The notes beneath the pieces are model-generated. The model made no database searches, had not been told where the DNA came from, and worked only from the letters and a program-made list of their open reading frames with translations. Made by a program: the position numbers and the translations under genes. A DNA stretch of 64,000 bases, from positions 1,054,001 to 1,118,000 of the forward strand of contig NZ_JAJKFQ010000002.1 in NCBI RefSeq assembly GCF_020966635.1, written 5' to 3'. Below are positions 35,326 through 44,069 of this stretch, in pieces. Positions within the stretch are counted from its first letter, which is position 1. The number at the start of each line of letters is the position of its first letter. This stretch comes from Stieleria sp. JC731. Its GTDB lineage: Bacteria > Planctomycetota > Planctomycetia > Pirellulales > Pirellulaceae.

Positions 35326-38300
35326 ATGAGCCACACCCGCAATCGCTGTCGATTGAGTCGCAGTAAATCTCGTCGTTCAATCGTTGAGTCGCTGGAATCA
35401 CGACGTTTGTTGGCCGCCAGTTTGGGGCCAGCATCCGATGGCGCGGATTTTGAAACCGACCCGCGAATCATCAGCATGTTCTACGGTCCGCTTCAACCCG
35501 GACGTGCGGTCCCACCGATTCAAGCGATTGCCCCATTAATCGAAGAACCGGAAACACAACCCGATGGCTTGCCGGCCGATGAAGGCGAAGCGGGCTCGCC
35601 AAGTGGTGTCGCTCCGTTTGATCTCGATCAAACCTTTCTATTGCATAGCCGTCCGGATTCGAATTTCACCATCTATCTGGACTTCGATGGCCATGTCACC
35701 GTCGGGACGTCATGGAACAGTGGCTATGGAATCGATGAAATTGTCCATCCGAACTATTGGGGCGGCACCGGCAGTAACTTTTCGAATTCGCAGCTCGAAT
35801 TGATTCAAGAGATTTGGCAAGTCGTTGCCGAAGACTTTGCGCCCTTTGATGTAAACATCACAACCGAAGAGCCAACCGACCTGGATGATCTTCGTTACAA
35901 CGGATCGAGTGACACGCGTTGGGGAAGCCGCGTTGTCATGACCAAGCAATCATTTGCCGACTGCGGTTGTGGTGGTCACGCTTACTTAGGTGCTTTTGAC
36001 GACCCGCAGGACGAACCGGCAATCGTCTACAACAGCGGGTTGAACGCGGGCAGCGAAACCGTCAGTCATGAAGTCGGCCACCAACTGGGACTTCATCACG
36101 ATGGCAACGGATCGAACACCTACTATCGCGGTCACGGATCCGGGGACACGGGATGGGGACCGATCATGGGTGCCCCGTTCAGTAAACTGACAACGCAGTG
36201 GAGTCAGGGGGAATACTACGACGCCGACCGAACAACTGAAGATGACTTGGCTGTCATCACCGGCAGCAGCAATTTCCCCTACGTCGATGATGACTATTCC
36301 GATAGCCAAACCGGTGCGACGGCAGTGCTGGAACGCAACACGACCTCGATCGAAGCGTTTGGAATCATTGAAACCAGTGACGATGTTGATTGGCTGAAAT
36401 TCAATACCGGTGGCGGCGATGTTTCTTTGTCGGTGGATGTCACCGGCTATAAACCCAACCTGGATGTTTGGGCAGGGCTCTTCGATTCCGATGGCAACTT
36501 CATCGTCGACGCCAATCCACAAACACAGCTGTCCGCTTCGTTCGGAACGATCAACCTGGATGCGGGCGAGTACTTTATCAAGATCGAAGGCGGACCACGC
36601 GATTCGACATACGATCCTGTTCTGGATCAACTGGTCGAACCGTCTCCGCCGCCATACACCGTCTCCGGTCCGCTAGGTTACAGCGACTATGGCAGCTTAG
36701 GTCAGTACCGTGTTCAAGGCACGATCGTCGATCCGGGCACACCGACCCTCGCGATCTCGGCCGGATCATCAGCCTATCGTGAAGGCCAATCGGCCACGAT
36801 CACGCTGACAACGAGTGATGCAAGCGACGGAACTTTTGTTGTCGAAATCGTTCCGACAAGACAAAGTCATCCCAGTAACCCGGCTCCCGATTCAAGTGAA
36901 AGCGATGATTTCGGTATCGCCACGACACAGACCGTGAACGTTGTCGGAGGGACTGGAACGCTCACGATTCCGATTCTTGATGACAGCTTGGTGGAAAGGA
37001 CGGAAACGTTTCGTGTCTTGATCACCGACTCCGCCGGGATGGTCGTTTCGAACCGCTTTGTCGATATCAACATTTTGGAATCTAAAACAGAGTTTTCAAT
37101 CGTCGCGATCGATAGCGTTACACCCGAAGGTGACTTTGACTCCGAAAACTCGCATCGTTTTGAGATCCGTCGAACCGGACGAATCGATACGCCGCAGATA
37201 GTTACATGGCAGCGACAATTGACCGGATCCAACCCGGCTCAAGCAAGTGACTTCACTACACCCGACAGCGGCACGTTCGAATTCGCTATCGATCAGACCA
37301 GTGCAACGCTGCAAGTCGACTTGTCTGGTGACATTGTTATCGAAGCGGACGAAGACTATGCCATCGAATTGGCTGTGACGAATGGCGAATCGTATTTAAT
37401 CTCTCCGATCCAAGCATCAGCTGAAGGGACCATCATTGATGACGAATCGGTGATTTCGTTTACGTCAAGCGCTCAGTTTCGTGTCCGTCAACTGAGTTTC
37501 AGCGGTGCAAATTTTGATCACTTCGCAATTGATAACTTCGCTATCTCAGGCACAGCGATCAATGATGACTTTGATCCAGACATCGATAACGTGAACTGGG
37601 ATTCGATCCTATCCGCTACCGCTGAAAGTACATTTCCCAACAGCAGTGGTAACGCGCTGCTATTCGGTGGAGGAAACGAACGGTCGGCAACAACGGTTCC
37701 CACGTCACCACCGCTGGGGTCTCAGATTCAGTTTGACATCATCTTTTCCGATGGAAGCCAACCGGGATTGAACGCAACCGAAAACGGCGAAGACGCCGTC
37801 GTTGAATATTCACTTAATGGTTTGGATTGGATCGAGATCCAACGTCGTGACGAAAGTGAATTCACTGTTTGGACGCCAGTCACTGTCGATGTCCCTGCAG
37901 AAGCCAGTTTTGAACCGACCATGTTTGTCGAAGGAAACACCGGGACCACCACCGCATCAATGGTGATCACTCGGCTGGGCTATTTGGATAAAGCGATCGA
38001 TGTCGGCTGGGCGATCACACCAACCGGCGGAAACCCTGTTGATGCTGCTGACTTCGGCGGAACTTTACCTGCGGGCACTGTCAATTTCGCTGCCGGGGAA
38101 GCTACCGCAACGGTTGATTTTGACATCACAGGTGACTTTTCGATTGAACCCGATGAGACATTTAACCTGACGGTCGTATCAAATTCTGGTGGTCCGATTT
38201 CCAACGCTTCATTGCCGGGTTCGATTACCAACGACGACGTCGCTGGTCCGGAGATCAATATCTTAGGATCCAACGGCGAAACGATTTTCAGTGGTGATTC

Positions 38301-39180
38301 AACCCCATCACTCGAAGACGGAACCCAGTTCGCACTTTTGGATGTCGATAGCGATCCAATCATCCAAACGATGGCGATCGAAAATACAGGGCTGACAGAT
38401 CTACATGTCGGTTCGATCTTGATCGAAGGCGCCGATGCGAATTCATTCGAGATTTCACAATTGCCTCCTTCGACAATTGCCCCCGGATCCTCGGCTGCAT
38501 TCTCGATCGCGTTCAATCCAACCACGGGCGGCCAAAAGGACGCGACCATCGTTATCAACAACGATGACCCTAGCGAATCACAGTACAACTTCGCCGTTCG
38601 CGGACTTGCGACCGATCTAAAAGTCGAAGAAGTGTTAATCAATGATGGCTCTGACGCGCGAAGCCAAATCGAATCGATCACTGTCCGATTCAACCAATTG
38701 GTTTCACATGAACTAGTCAATCGCGCATTTCAAGTCCGCCTGGTTTCCGATCAGCAGTCCTACCAGTTCCCATCCGTCGCATCGACCGATGTGAACGGCA
38801 AGACAGAAGCTCGGCTCACATTCCCGACAGCAGGTCAGCAACCCACATCGGGCTCAACGTGGACCGATGGATTCTACGAACTACGAATCATCGCCAGTTC
38901 GGTTGTTTCGGTCACACAAGTCCCTTATCCGATGGCAACGGATCGATACTTCGGAACGGCAGATGGCGAGGTCAATCCGGCTGACCGATTCTTTAGGCTC
39001 TTTGGCGACATCAACGGTGACGGCGAGATCAATACGATCGATTCGCGACAATTTCGCGAATCACTGCTGACCGTTGAATCGGATGAGAACTTTAATTCTC
39101 AATTCGATTTCGATACCGACGGCGACGTCGACCGCCTTGATTACTCCGTATTTCGCCAGCAGCTATTCCGATCGCTTTAG
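35326..39180 (+). CDS. Secreted metzincin-type protease with PPC, Calx-beta, anchor and dockerin domains
   Basis: The 1284-residue protein starts at ATG 35326 (a TTG at 35305 is possible). The N-terminus carries SRRSIVESLESRRLLAAS, the planctomycete LEPR-XLL-type export motif. A protease domain fills about 95-320. It has HEVGHQLGLHHD (H248, E249, H252, H258: HExxHxxGxxHD) followed by the Met-turn PIMGAPF, so it should bind zinc. Then come a pre-peptidase C-terminal-like domain (about 325-470), Calx-beta-like repeats (about 480-960) and a choice-of-anchor-D/ASH-like domain (about 970-1100). A C-terminal dockerin-like pair of loops (DINGDGEINTID, DTDGDVDRLD) ends the chain. It is most likely an extracellular Ca2+- and Zn2+-binding protease. 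Cohesin partners are not in the window. Confidence 0.88.
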   Translation: MSHTRNRCRLSRSKSRRSIVESLESRRLLAASLGPASDGADFETDPRIISMFYGPLQPGRAVPPIQAIAPLIEEPETQPDGLPADEGEAGSPSGVAPFDLDQTFLLHSRPDSNFTIYLDFDGHVTVGTSWNSGYGIDEIVHPNYWGGTGSNFSNSQLELIQEIWQVVAEDFAPFDVNITTEEPTDLDDLRYNGSSDTRWGSRVVMTKQSFADCGCGGHAYLGAFDDPQDEPAIVYNSGLNAGSETVSHEVGHQLGLHHDGNGSNTYYRGHGSGDTGWGPIMGAPFSKLTTQWSQGEYYDADRTTEDDLAVITGSSNFPYVDDDYSDSQTGATAVLERNTTSIEAFGIIETSDDVDWLKFNTGGGDVSLSVDVTGYKPNLDVWAGLFDSDGNFIVDANPQTQLSASFGTINLDAGEYFIKIEGGPRDSTYDPVLDQLVEPSPPPYTVSGPLGYSDYGSLGQYRVQGTIVDPGTPTLAISAGSSAYREGQSATITLTTSDASDGTFVVEIVPTRQSHPSNPAPDSSESDDFGIATTQTVNVVGGTGTLTIPILDDSLVERTETFRVLITDSAGMVVSNRFVDINILESKTEFSIVAIDSVTPEGDFDSENSHRFEIRRTGRIDTPQIVTWQRQLTGSNPAQASDFTTPDSGTFEFAIDQTSATLQVDLSGDIVIEADEDYAIELAVTNGESYLISPIQASAEGTIIDDESVISFTSSAQFRVRQLSFSGANFDHFAIDNFAISGTAINDDFDPDIDNVNWDSILSATAESTFPNSSGNALLFGGGNERSATTVPTSPPLGSQIQFDIIFSDGSQPGLNATENGEDAVVEYSLNGLDWIEIQRRDESEFTVWTPVTVDVPAEASFEPTMFVEGNTGTTTASMVITRLGYLDKAIDVGWAITPTGGNPVDAADFGGTLPAGTVNFAAGEATATVDFDITGDFSIEPDETFNLTVVSNSGGPISNASLPGSITNDDVAGPEINILGSNGETIFSGDSTPSLEDGTQFALLDVDSDPIIQTMAIENTGLTDLHVGSILIEGADANSFEISQLPPSTIAPGSSAAFSIAFNPTTGGQKDATIVINNDDPSESQYNFAVRGLATDLKVEEVLINDGSDARSQIESITVRFNQLVSHELVNRAFQVRLVSDQQSYQFPSVASTDVNGKTEARLTFPTAGQQPTSGSTWTDGFYELRIIASSVVSVTQVPYPMATDRYFGTADGEVNPADRFFRLFGDINGDGEINTIDSRQFRESLLTVESDENFNSQFDFDTDGDVDRLDYSVFRQQLFRSL

Positions 39181-39192
39181 CCACAGGTGGGC

Positions 39193-39927
39193 TTACGAAT
39201 CGTTGGGCCGGATCGCATTGGCAAACGCGGCGATCGGGCCTTCGTCATAGACCGGGGTGGGTGACTTTGAATCCAGCTCAAAGATCGAAATCAGGATCGA
39301 TTTACCAGCCACATCACAACGTCCCTGGTGGACACGAAAAGGCCACGAAGGACTTTTCATCGGCGAGATCCATTCGATTTGAACATTCTCATAGAGCACC
39401 GAACAGACCTGAAGTCGGCTGTCCGATAGCGTATCAAAGGCCAGTGAATTTGGCGGAACACCTAGCCGCTCGATCGAGTCTTGTTGATCGCTGGGAATTG
39501 ACTGATCAACAGTATCAACGATGCCATTTTTCTGAATCTCTTCCGACTTCCAAGGCTGAAATAGATCGGCCTTTGGCGGCCATTGATCTACATCAGGATC
39601 GAATTCATCAACACTGCCGATCAGCTTGGCCTGCCGATTGATAAACGAAACGGCCGTTAATTGAGAAGGTTTTTGATTGACCGCATAGAAAGAGAATCCC
39701 GCTGGGGTTTCGATCGTGATGCCTAAGGGATCACATTGGATTTCGCTTTGTTCCAGCTGAAGAACATCAGGGACCAGCAATGAATCGAGTGATATTTCCC
39801 CGTTGGGATCGCGAGAACGGTCAGCGCCGTTAAATCCTAGCCAACCGATCGCCAAGATCACCGCGATCGCGAATACATTGGCGCGTGTCAGCTCCAGACG
39901 TTCTCGTTCGTTTGATGGAGAATTCAT
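39193..39927 (-). CDS. Hypothetical single-pass membrane protein
   Basis: No family was recognised. From the ATG at 39927 the protein has 244 residues; a longer frame would overlap the methyltransferase gene. One membrane helix (ANVFAIAVILAIGWLGF, about residues 16-33) is followed by a soluble region, probably outside the cytoplasm, with mixed beta-rich sequence (GITIETPAGFSFYAVNQKPSQLTAVSFINRQAKLIGS). It starts 5 bp after the methyltransferase stop on the same strand. Its ORF lies convergent to the metzincin gene, 12 bp apart. Confidence 0.7.
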   Translation of the reverse strand: MNSPSNERERLELTRANVFAIAVILAIGWLGFNGADRSRDPNGEISLDSLLVPDVLQLEQSEIQCDPLGITIETPAGFSFYAVNQKPSQLTAVSFINRQAKLIGSVDEFDPDVDQWPPKADLFQPWKSEEIQKNGIVDTVDQSIPSDQQDSIERLGVPPNSLAFDTLSDSRLQVCSVLYENVQIEWISPMKSPSWPFRVHQGRCDVAGKSILISIFELDSKSPTPVYDEGPIAAFANAIRPNDS

Positions 39928-39931
39928 CCGC

Positions 39932-41638
39932 TCAGAAAAGTTTGGTGGCGATCGGTTGATGCATGAAGTGGGCATTTAACCAAGGACGCAACCAAGTCAC
40001 TAACAAGCTTCGATGGATCAACGCATCTTGTCGTTTCTTGATTGGCCAGAACTGCACTTCCGTGGGTTGAAAACGCTGCCATCCTTCGCACGTCTGTGTT
40101 CGCCGTACATGAGCCACGACGTCACTCGATTGACCAACATACAACACGGACTCGGCGTCACTGATTGCATAGACGCCGGCAATCATCGTTTCGTCATACT
40201 GCTCAAGAAAACTTTCAATCGACTGTGCTTCTGGGGATTCGGACTCCAAAAAGCTACCCGCCAGTTTCTTCACTTGGCGAGTGTGTTTCCCTGCGGTCAC
40301 CGTTTGGTGCAAGCTCCAGATCGCACGACGAAACTCGATCGGCGAACCTGATTCGGCGAATAAGGATGCGGTTCGATCAAATTCATCGGCTGCGTCTGGG
40401 GAACACATCAATGCGTCGATCGATAGCGCATAATCCACCGACAACATTTGGAAAGCGATTTCTGCGGCGTCACTAATCGCGTCAATCTCTTTCAGCGAAT
40501 CGGCTTTGAACTGAACCGCATCGGGCAAAGCTTTATCCCTTGAAAGCTCAAGCAGATACTCAAGCCAAGTCCGGGCATCGCCGAGCAGTTTTTCCTTCTT
40601 GCAGTAATCAACGAACACCGAGACGCGTTCCGGATCGAGCAAGACATCTTCGGCACAGACGTCGCGGCCGTAGGGTGACGCGTCCTCAAAAGCATTGGCG
40701 ACTGTTCGGGCGATGGCTTTGTTCATCGGTATCACCGGCCGACCGTTTTTGAACTCCGTTCGCTGTTTTCCTTTCTTCGTCGTCGGCGCACTTTTCACCG
40801 GATCGACCGGACCGTCTAGGGCGTCGCCGACTTTGCATCCATCAAGCCGTTCATTGATTCGCTGGACGTATTCTTCGGACAGTTCAAATCCCATGAACTG
40901 CCGACCGAGCTTTTTTGCGACGGCTAGCGTTGTTCCGCTGCCACCGAAGGGATCCAAAACGAGATCGCCCGGATTACTGGAAACGCGAATGATTCTGCCC
41001 AGCAATTGTTCCGGCATTTGACAGCCATGAAAGCCTTCGCGTTCTTTGAACGTCCCCGCGACTCGGGCGTAGTACCAAGTGTCATGGGACGGACTGAAAC
41101 CCATCGGAGGCGAGTCTTGTGGACGTAGGATCCAGGTGTTATCCGGCAGTCGTCCCTTCGCGTTCGCTCGTGCGTCGGCATAAACCAATTGCCTCGCCGA
41201 TGGGACACGCACCATCGGGTTGTCGCCATTAAACGTGAACTTGTCGCGGTCTTTGACGAAATAAAAGATGTGGGTGTGGGAACGACTGAATCCGCGGACG
41301 CAATTCACACCGAAGGTGTAATACCAGATAACCCAAGAGCGACAATGAAAGCCCAGTTGTTGCGACAGGACTTTTAGCTCGGCAGCATACTCATCGCCGA
41401 TCGCTAACCAGAACGATCCATCATCTTTTAACACCCGATGGACTTCGCCGATCCAGGAACTACAAAAATCAAGATAGTCCTGGCTGGCTCGCTGATCGTC
41501 ATAGACGTCGTAGCTGTACCCGATATTGAAAGGCGGGTCGGCGAACACTAGATCGACGCTGCCGTTTTCCAATTGGCTCAGCTTTTCAATGCAGTCGCCT
41601 TGATGAACCTGGTTCGCGGTAAGCGTCGAAGTCGTCAC
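39932..41638 (-). CDS. Site-specific DNA methyltransferase with C-terminal GIY-YIG-like domain
   Basis: The 568-residue protein starts with a DNA N6-adenine or N4-cytosine methylase (about residues 8-265). DPPFNIGY at 34-41 is motif IV, and DPFGGSGTTLAVAKKLGRQFMGFELSEEY (about 225-255) holds the AdoMet motif FGGSGTT. This order (IV before I) marks the beta class. After a mostly helical middle (about 290-480) the last 85 residues read GVYAISDAESVLYVGQSSDVVAHVRR and end LRPWLN, the pattern of a GIY-YIG domain. The catalytic glutamate expected 12 residues before the final Asn seems replaced by Arg, so cutting activity is doubtful. No separate restriction enzyme gene lies nearby. Confidence 0.88.
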   Translation of the reverse strand: MTTSTLTANQVHQGDCIEKLSQLENGSVDLVFADPPFNIGYSYDVYDDQRASQDYLDFCSSWIGEVHRVLKDDGSFWLAIGDEYAAELKVLSQQLGFHCRSWVIWYYTFGVNCVRGFSRSHTHIFYFVKDRDKFTFNGDNPMVRVPSARQLVYADARANAKGRLPDNTWILRPQDSPPMGFSPSHDTWYYARVAGTFKEREGFHGCQMPEQLLGRIIRVSSNPGDLVLDPFGGSGTTLAVAKKLGRQFMGFELSEEYVQRINERLDGCKVGDALDGPVDPVKSAPTTKKGKQRTEFKNGRPVIPMNKAIARTVANAFEDASPYGRDVCAEDVLLDPERVSVFVDYCKKEKLLGDARTWLEYLLELSRDKALPDAVQFKADSLKEIDAISDAAEIAFQMLSVDYALSIDALMCSPDAADEFDRTASLFAESGSPIEFRRAIWSLHQTVTAGKHTRQVKKLAGSFLESESPEAQSIESFLEQYDETMIAGVYAISDAESVLYVGQSSDVVAHVRRTQTCEGWQRFQPTEVQFWPIKKRQDALIHRSLLVTWLRPWLNAHFMHQPIATKLF

Positions 41639-41658
41639 AAAAACTACAGTGTGGAAAA

Positions 41659-41712
41659 GGGGTCAGGTCTCAAAAACGGTTGGGCCGGTCGGCCTCATCA
41701 CGATCTGGCCCC
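41659..41712. repeat. Imperfect inverted repeat, REP-like remnant
   Basis: GGGGTCAGGTCT (41659-41670) and the complement of CGATCTGGCCCC (41701-41712) match at most positions. GGGGTCAG-type ends are familiar from REP-associated elements in other bacteria. No transposase is present, so this would be a remnant at most. Confidence 0.35.
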
Positions 41713-41757
41713 AGTTAGGCATCGATCCGCGCTTCAACCGTCATCCAAATCGCGGCT

Positions 41758-41888
41758 CTAGTGCTTCGTTCCAACTCGATTTTAGGATTAGCCGTATGGC
41801 GCCGGCCACGGTTTCAGTGCAATCACCGGGGCGAACGCCCGTCGGCTGATGACCCGAACCCGTATTTTCATATGGAACGAAGCACTAG
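41758..41888. mobile_element. 131-bp element with perfect 16-bp terminal inverted repeats
   Basis: The ends are CTAGTGCTTCGTTCCA (41758-41773) and its exact complement (41873-41888). The inner part holds shorter GC-rich palindromic pieces, such as GCCGTATGGCGCCGGCCACGG and GGGGCGAACGCCCGTCGGC. The element encodes no protein. It could be a MITE-like or REP-like non-autonomous element. It lies in the 383-bp gap between the methyltransferase gene and the HicB-like gene. Confidence 0.7.
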
Positions 41889-42021
41889 TGTATCGATGTA
41901 GTTGCGATCGCGCCAGTTCTAGGTTCTGTAGGACGATCCGAATCGAATGAAATCGAGTCCTCTGTTTTGCTGAAATACGGCTGTTAAGCGAGACAACACG
42001 CATTCTTTGGGCTGCGGTGTT

Positions 42022-42387
42022 CTACAAATGCACGGGCAAGAACACTTTCCGCTCACCAGGCTGCTTCTCCGGCAAAGGGTCGACCCAGTCCGGTTCACGT
42101 CCTTGGGCGTAGATTTCGGCGACCTGTGCTTTGAATTGTTTGACGATTTGACGCATCAAATCGCGTTCGCTACTCGCTTTGGCGGTCACACCCGGCAGAT
42201 TGACAACACGCCCTTGAATTTGCCCCTCGACAGAAGCGAGATAGACCACGCAGGGCATCGACGGTGGGGGATCAGCCTTCGATTCAACGGGAAGCGAATT
42301 TTCGCTGTTTTTTTCTGGATGCTGAGCGGGATCTTGCATGGCGAACGAAATCGGACTGGAATCGGAAAAACCTTGGCTTAAAGACAT
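42022..42387 (-). CDS. Small HicB-like hypothetical protein
   Basis: The 121-residue frame has an unstructured acidic N-terminus and a C-terminal part (about 44-118). There VVYLASVEGQIQGRVVNLPGVTAKASSERDLMRQIVKQFKAQV recalls the HicB/DUF1902-like fold (a strand, a loop with PG, then a helix). No helix-turn-helix and no HicA toxin gene are seen, so it is not a toxin-antitoxin pair on present evidence. The start could be at 42387 or at a later ATG (residue 17). Its neighbours are a repeat-rich gap and the divergent oxidoreductase gene. Confidence 0.65.
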   Translation of the reverse strand: MSLSQGFSDSSPISFAMQDPAQHPEKNSENSLPVESKADPPPSMPCVVYLASVEGQIQGRVVNLPGVTAKASSERDLMRQIVKQFKAQVAEIYAQGREPDWVDPLPEKQPGERKVFLPVHL

Positions 42388-42551
42388 CGCGGGAAAGCAA
42401 AACCGATCAATTTCCCTTTACAATAGACCGATGTGAATTGGTCTGCCCCTTTATCCACATCCCCCCCTAACTAATCCGCCGCCTGTGCAGGCCCGCAGAC
42501 TTATTTCTGATCCCACCAGGCGGATTGAAGACTGTTGAAAAGGAACAACCT

Positions 42552-43871
42552 ATGGAAAACCAGCCTAGCCGTAGAAACTTCTTGAAAACCTCGACCACCG
42601 CTGCTGCCGGGGTCACGCTTGCCAGCACCATCGCACGTTCAGCTCACGCCCAAGGCAGCGACGAAATCAAGATTGGTCTGATCGGTTGCGGCGGCCGTGG
42701 CACCGGTGCGACGGTCAATATGTTCGAGACCAAAGGTAACGTCAAACTGGTCGCCGTGGCAGACGCGTTCGACAGCAAGGCATCCGGTGTCGTCAACACT
42801 CTTAAGTCGCGCAACCGCGGCAAGTACGCTTCCAAGGTTGACGTTCCTGCAGAGCAAATTTTCAGCGGATTGGATGCCTACAAAAAGGTAATCGAGTCCG
42901 ACTGCGACGTCGTCATCATCGCGACACCTCCTGGGTTCAAACCACAACAGTTTGAAGCGGCTGTTAACGCCGGAAAACACATCTTCATGGAAAAGCCTGT
43001 CGCATCGGACGCCACCGGTGTTCGACGTGTTTTGGCAAGCGTTGAAGAATCCAAGAAAAAGAACTTGATGGTCGGCATCGGTCTGCAACGCCGCCACGAA
43101 GCACAATACTTGGAAACCGTTGGACGTATTCACGATGGCGCGATCGGTGACTTGATCGCCCTTCGTGTTTATTGGAACGGTGGTGGTATCTGGTATCGCA
43201 ACCGCAGTGCCGACCAAACCGAAATGGGTTTCCAGTGCAACAACTGGTACCACTTCAATTGGCTTTCGGGTGACCAGATTTGCGAACAACACATCCACAA
43301 CCTGGATGTCGGCTGCTGGTTGAAAGGCGAATACCCAGTCGAATGTAACGGCATGGGTGGTCGTGGTCTGCGTGAAGGTGGCGATGCCTCAAAGAGCCAA
43401 ATCTTTGACCACACGTTCTGTGAATACACCTTCGCTGATGGCACCAAAATGTTCAGCCAAGGTCGTCACTTGAGTGGCGGTTGGAACCACGTCGCCGAAT
43501 ACGCGCACGGAACCAAGGGTACCGCCAACGTTTCCGGTTCATCGATCACCAACGCCGATGGCGAGTGGCGATTCAACGGTCAGCGTCAGCAAGGTCACCA
43601 ACAAGAGCAACACGATCTGATCGAAGCTCTGATGCGTGGCGACATCTACAACGAAGGCGAATACGGTGCGATGTCGACCTTCACCGCAATCCTTGGCCGT
43701 GAAGCGTGCTACAGCGGAAAGGTCATCAAGTGGGATGAACTGCTAGAAAAAGGACGCGAATTGGCTCCTGGTATCGATGAATACACCCTCGACACCACCC
43801 CGCCAACCGCTCCCGGACCGGACGGAAACTACCCCGTCCCAGTCCCAGGAAAGTACGATCCATTCGCATAA
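42552..43871 (+). CDS. Tat-exported Gfo/Idh/MocA-family oxidoreductase
   Basis: From ATG 42552 the protein has 439 residues, with AAAAGGA about 8 bp before the start. A twin-arginine signal, SRRNFLKTSTTAAAGVTLAS, ends near AHAQ, so the enzyme is exported folded. The Rossmann part contains IGLIGCGGRGTGATVN and VVIIATPPGFKPQQFEAAVNAGKHIFMEKPVASD, with the EKP motif typical of the family. The C-terminal half is the substrate-binding domain (IWYRNRSADQTEMGFQCNNWYHF onward). Such exported members are very common in planctomycetes and are thought to act on sugars or related polyols with bound NAD(P). The substrate is not known. A strong terminator follows. Confidence 0.93.
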   Translation: MENQPSRRNFLKTSTTAAAGVTLASTIARSAHAQGSDEIKIGLIGCGGRGTGATVNMFETKGNVKLVAVADAFDSKASGVVNTLKSRNRGKYASKVDVPAEQIFSGLDAYKKVIESDCDVVIIATPPGFKPQQFEAAVNAGKHIFMEKPVASDATGVRRVLASVEESKKKNLMVGIGLQRRHEAQYLETVGRIHDGAIGDLIALRVYWNGGGIWYRNRSADQTEMGFQCNNWYHFNWLSGDQICEQHIHNLDVGCWLKGEYPVECNGMGGRGLREGGDASKSQIFDHTFCEYTFADGTKMFSQGRHLSGGWNHVAEYAHGTKGTANVSGSSITNADGEWRFNGQRQQGHQQEQHDLIEALMRGDIYNEGEYGAMSTFTAILGREACYSGKVIKWDELLEKGRELAPGIDEYTLDTTPPTAPGPDGNYPVPVPGKYDPFA

Positions 43872-43902
43872 TGGTGATCGCTACAGACTGCTAATTCAGC
43901 GA

Positions 43903-43935
43903 CGCGACTCGATGTCTATCGGGTCGCGTTTTTTT
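43903..43935 (+). terminator. Rho-independent terminator after the Gfo/Idh/MocA gene
   Basis: An 11-bp stem (43903-43913 with 43918-43928; one G-U pair) and a GTCT loop are followed by seven T residues (43929-43935). It lies 31 bp after the stop codon at 43871. Confidence 0.92.
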
Positions 43936-44069
43936 ATCGCTTGAACAGACATTTCCACCAGGGTTTCGTACACAATGATAGCCGCCTGAACAAAGCAAGC
44001 GGCTGAACACGAACGCTGGTTTAACCGCGCATCGCTACGACTTCACTATCCCGCCAGATCGCCTCCACC

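Noticed and set aside
42022..42387. HicAB toxin-antitoxin pair
   Set aside because: Only a HicB-like fold is suggested; no HicA-like double-stranded-RNA-binding toxin frame lies on either side.
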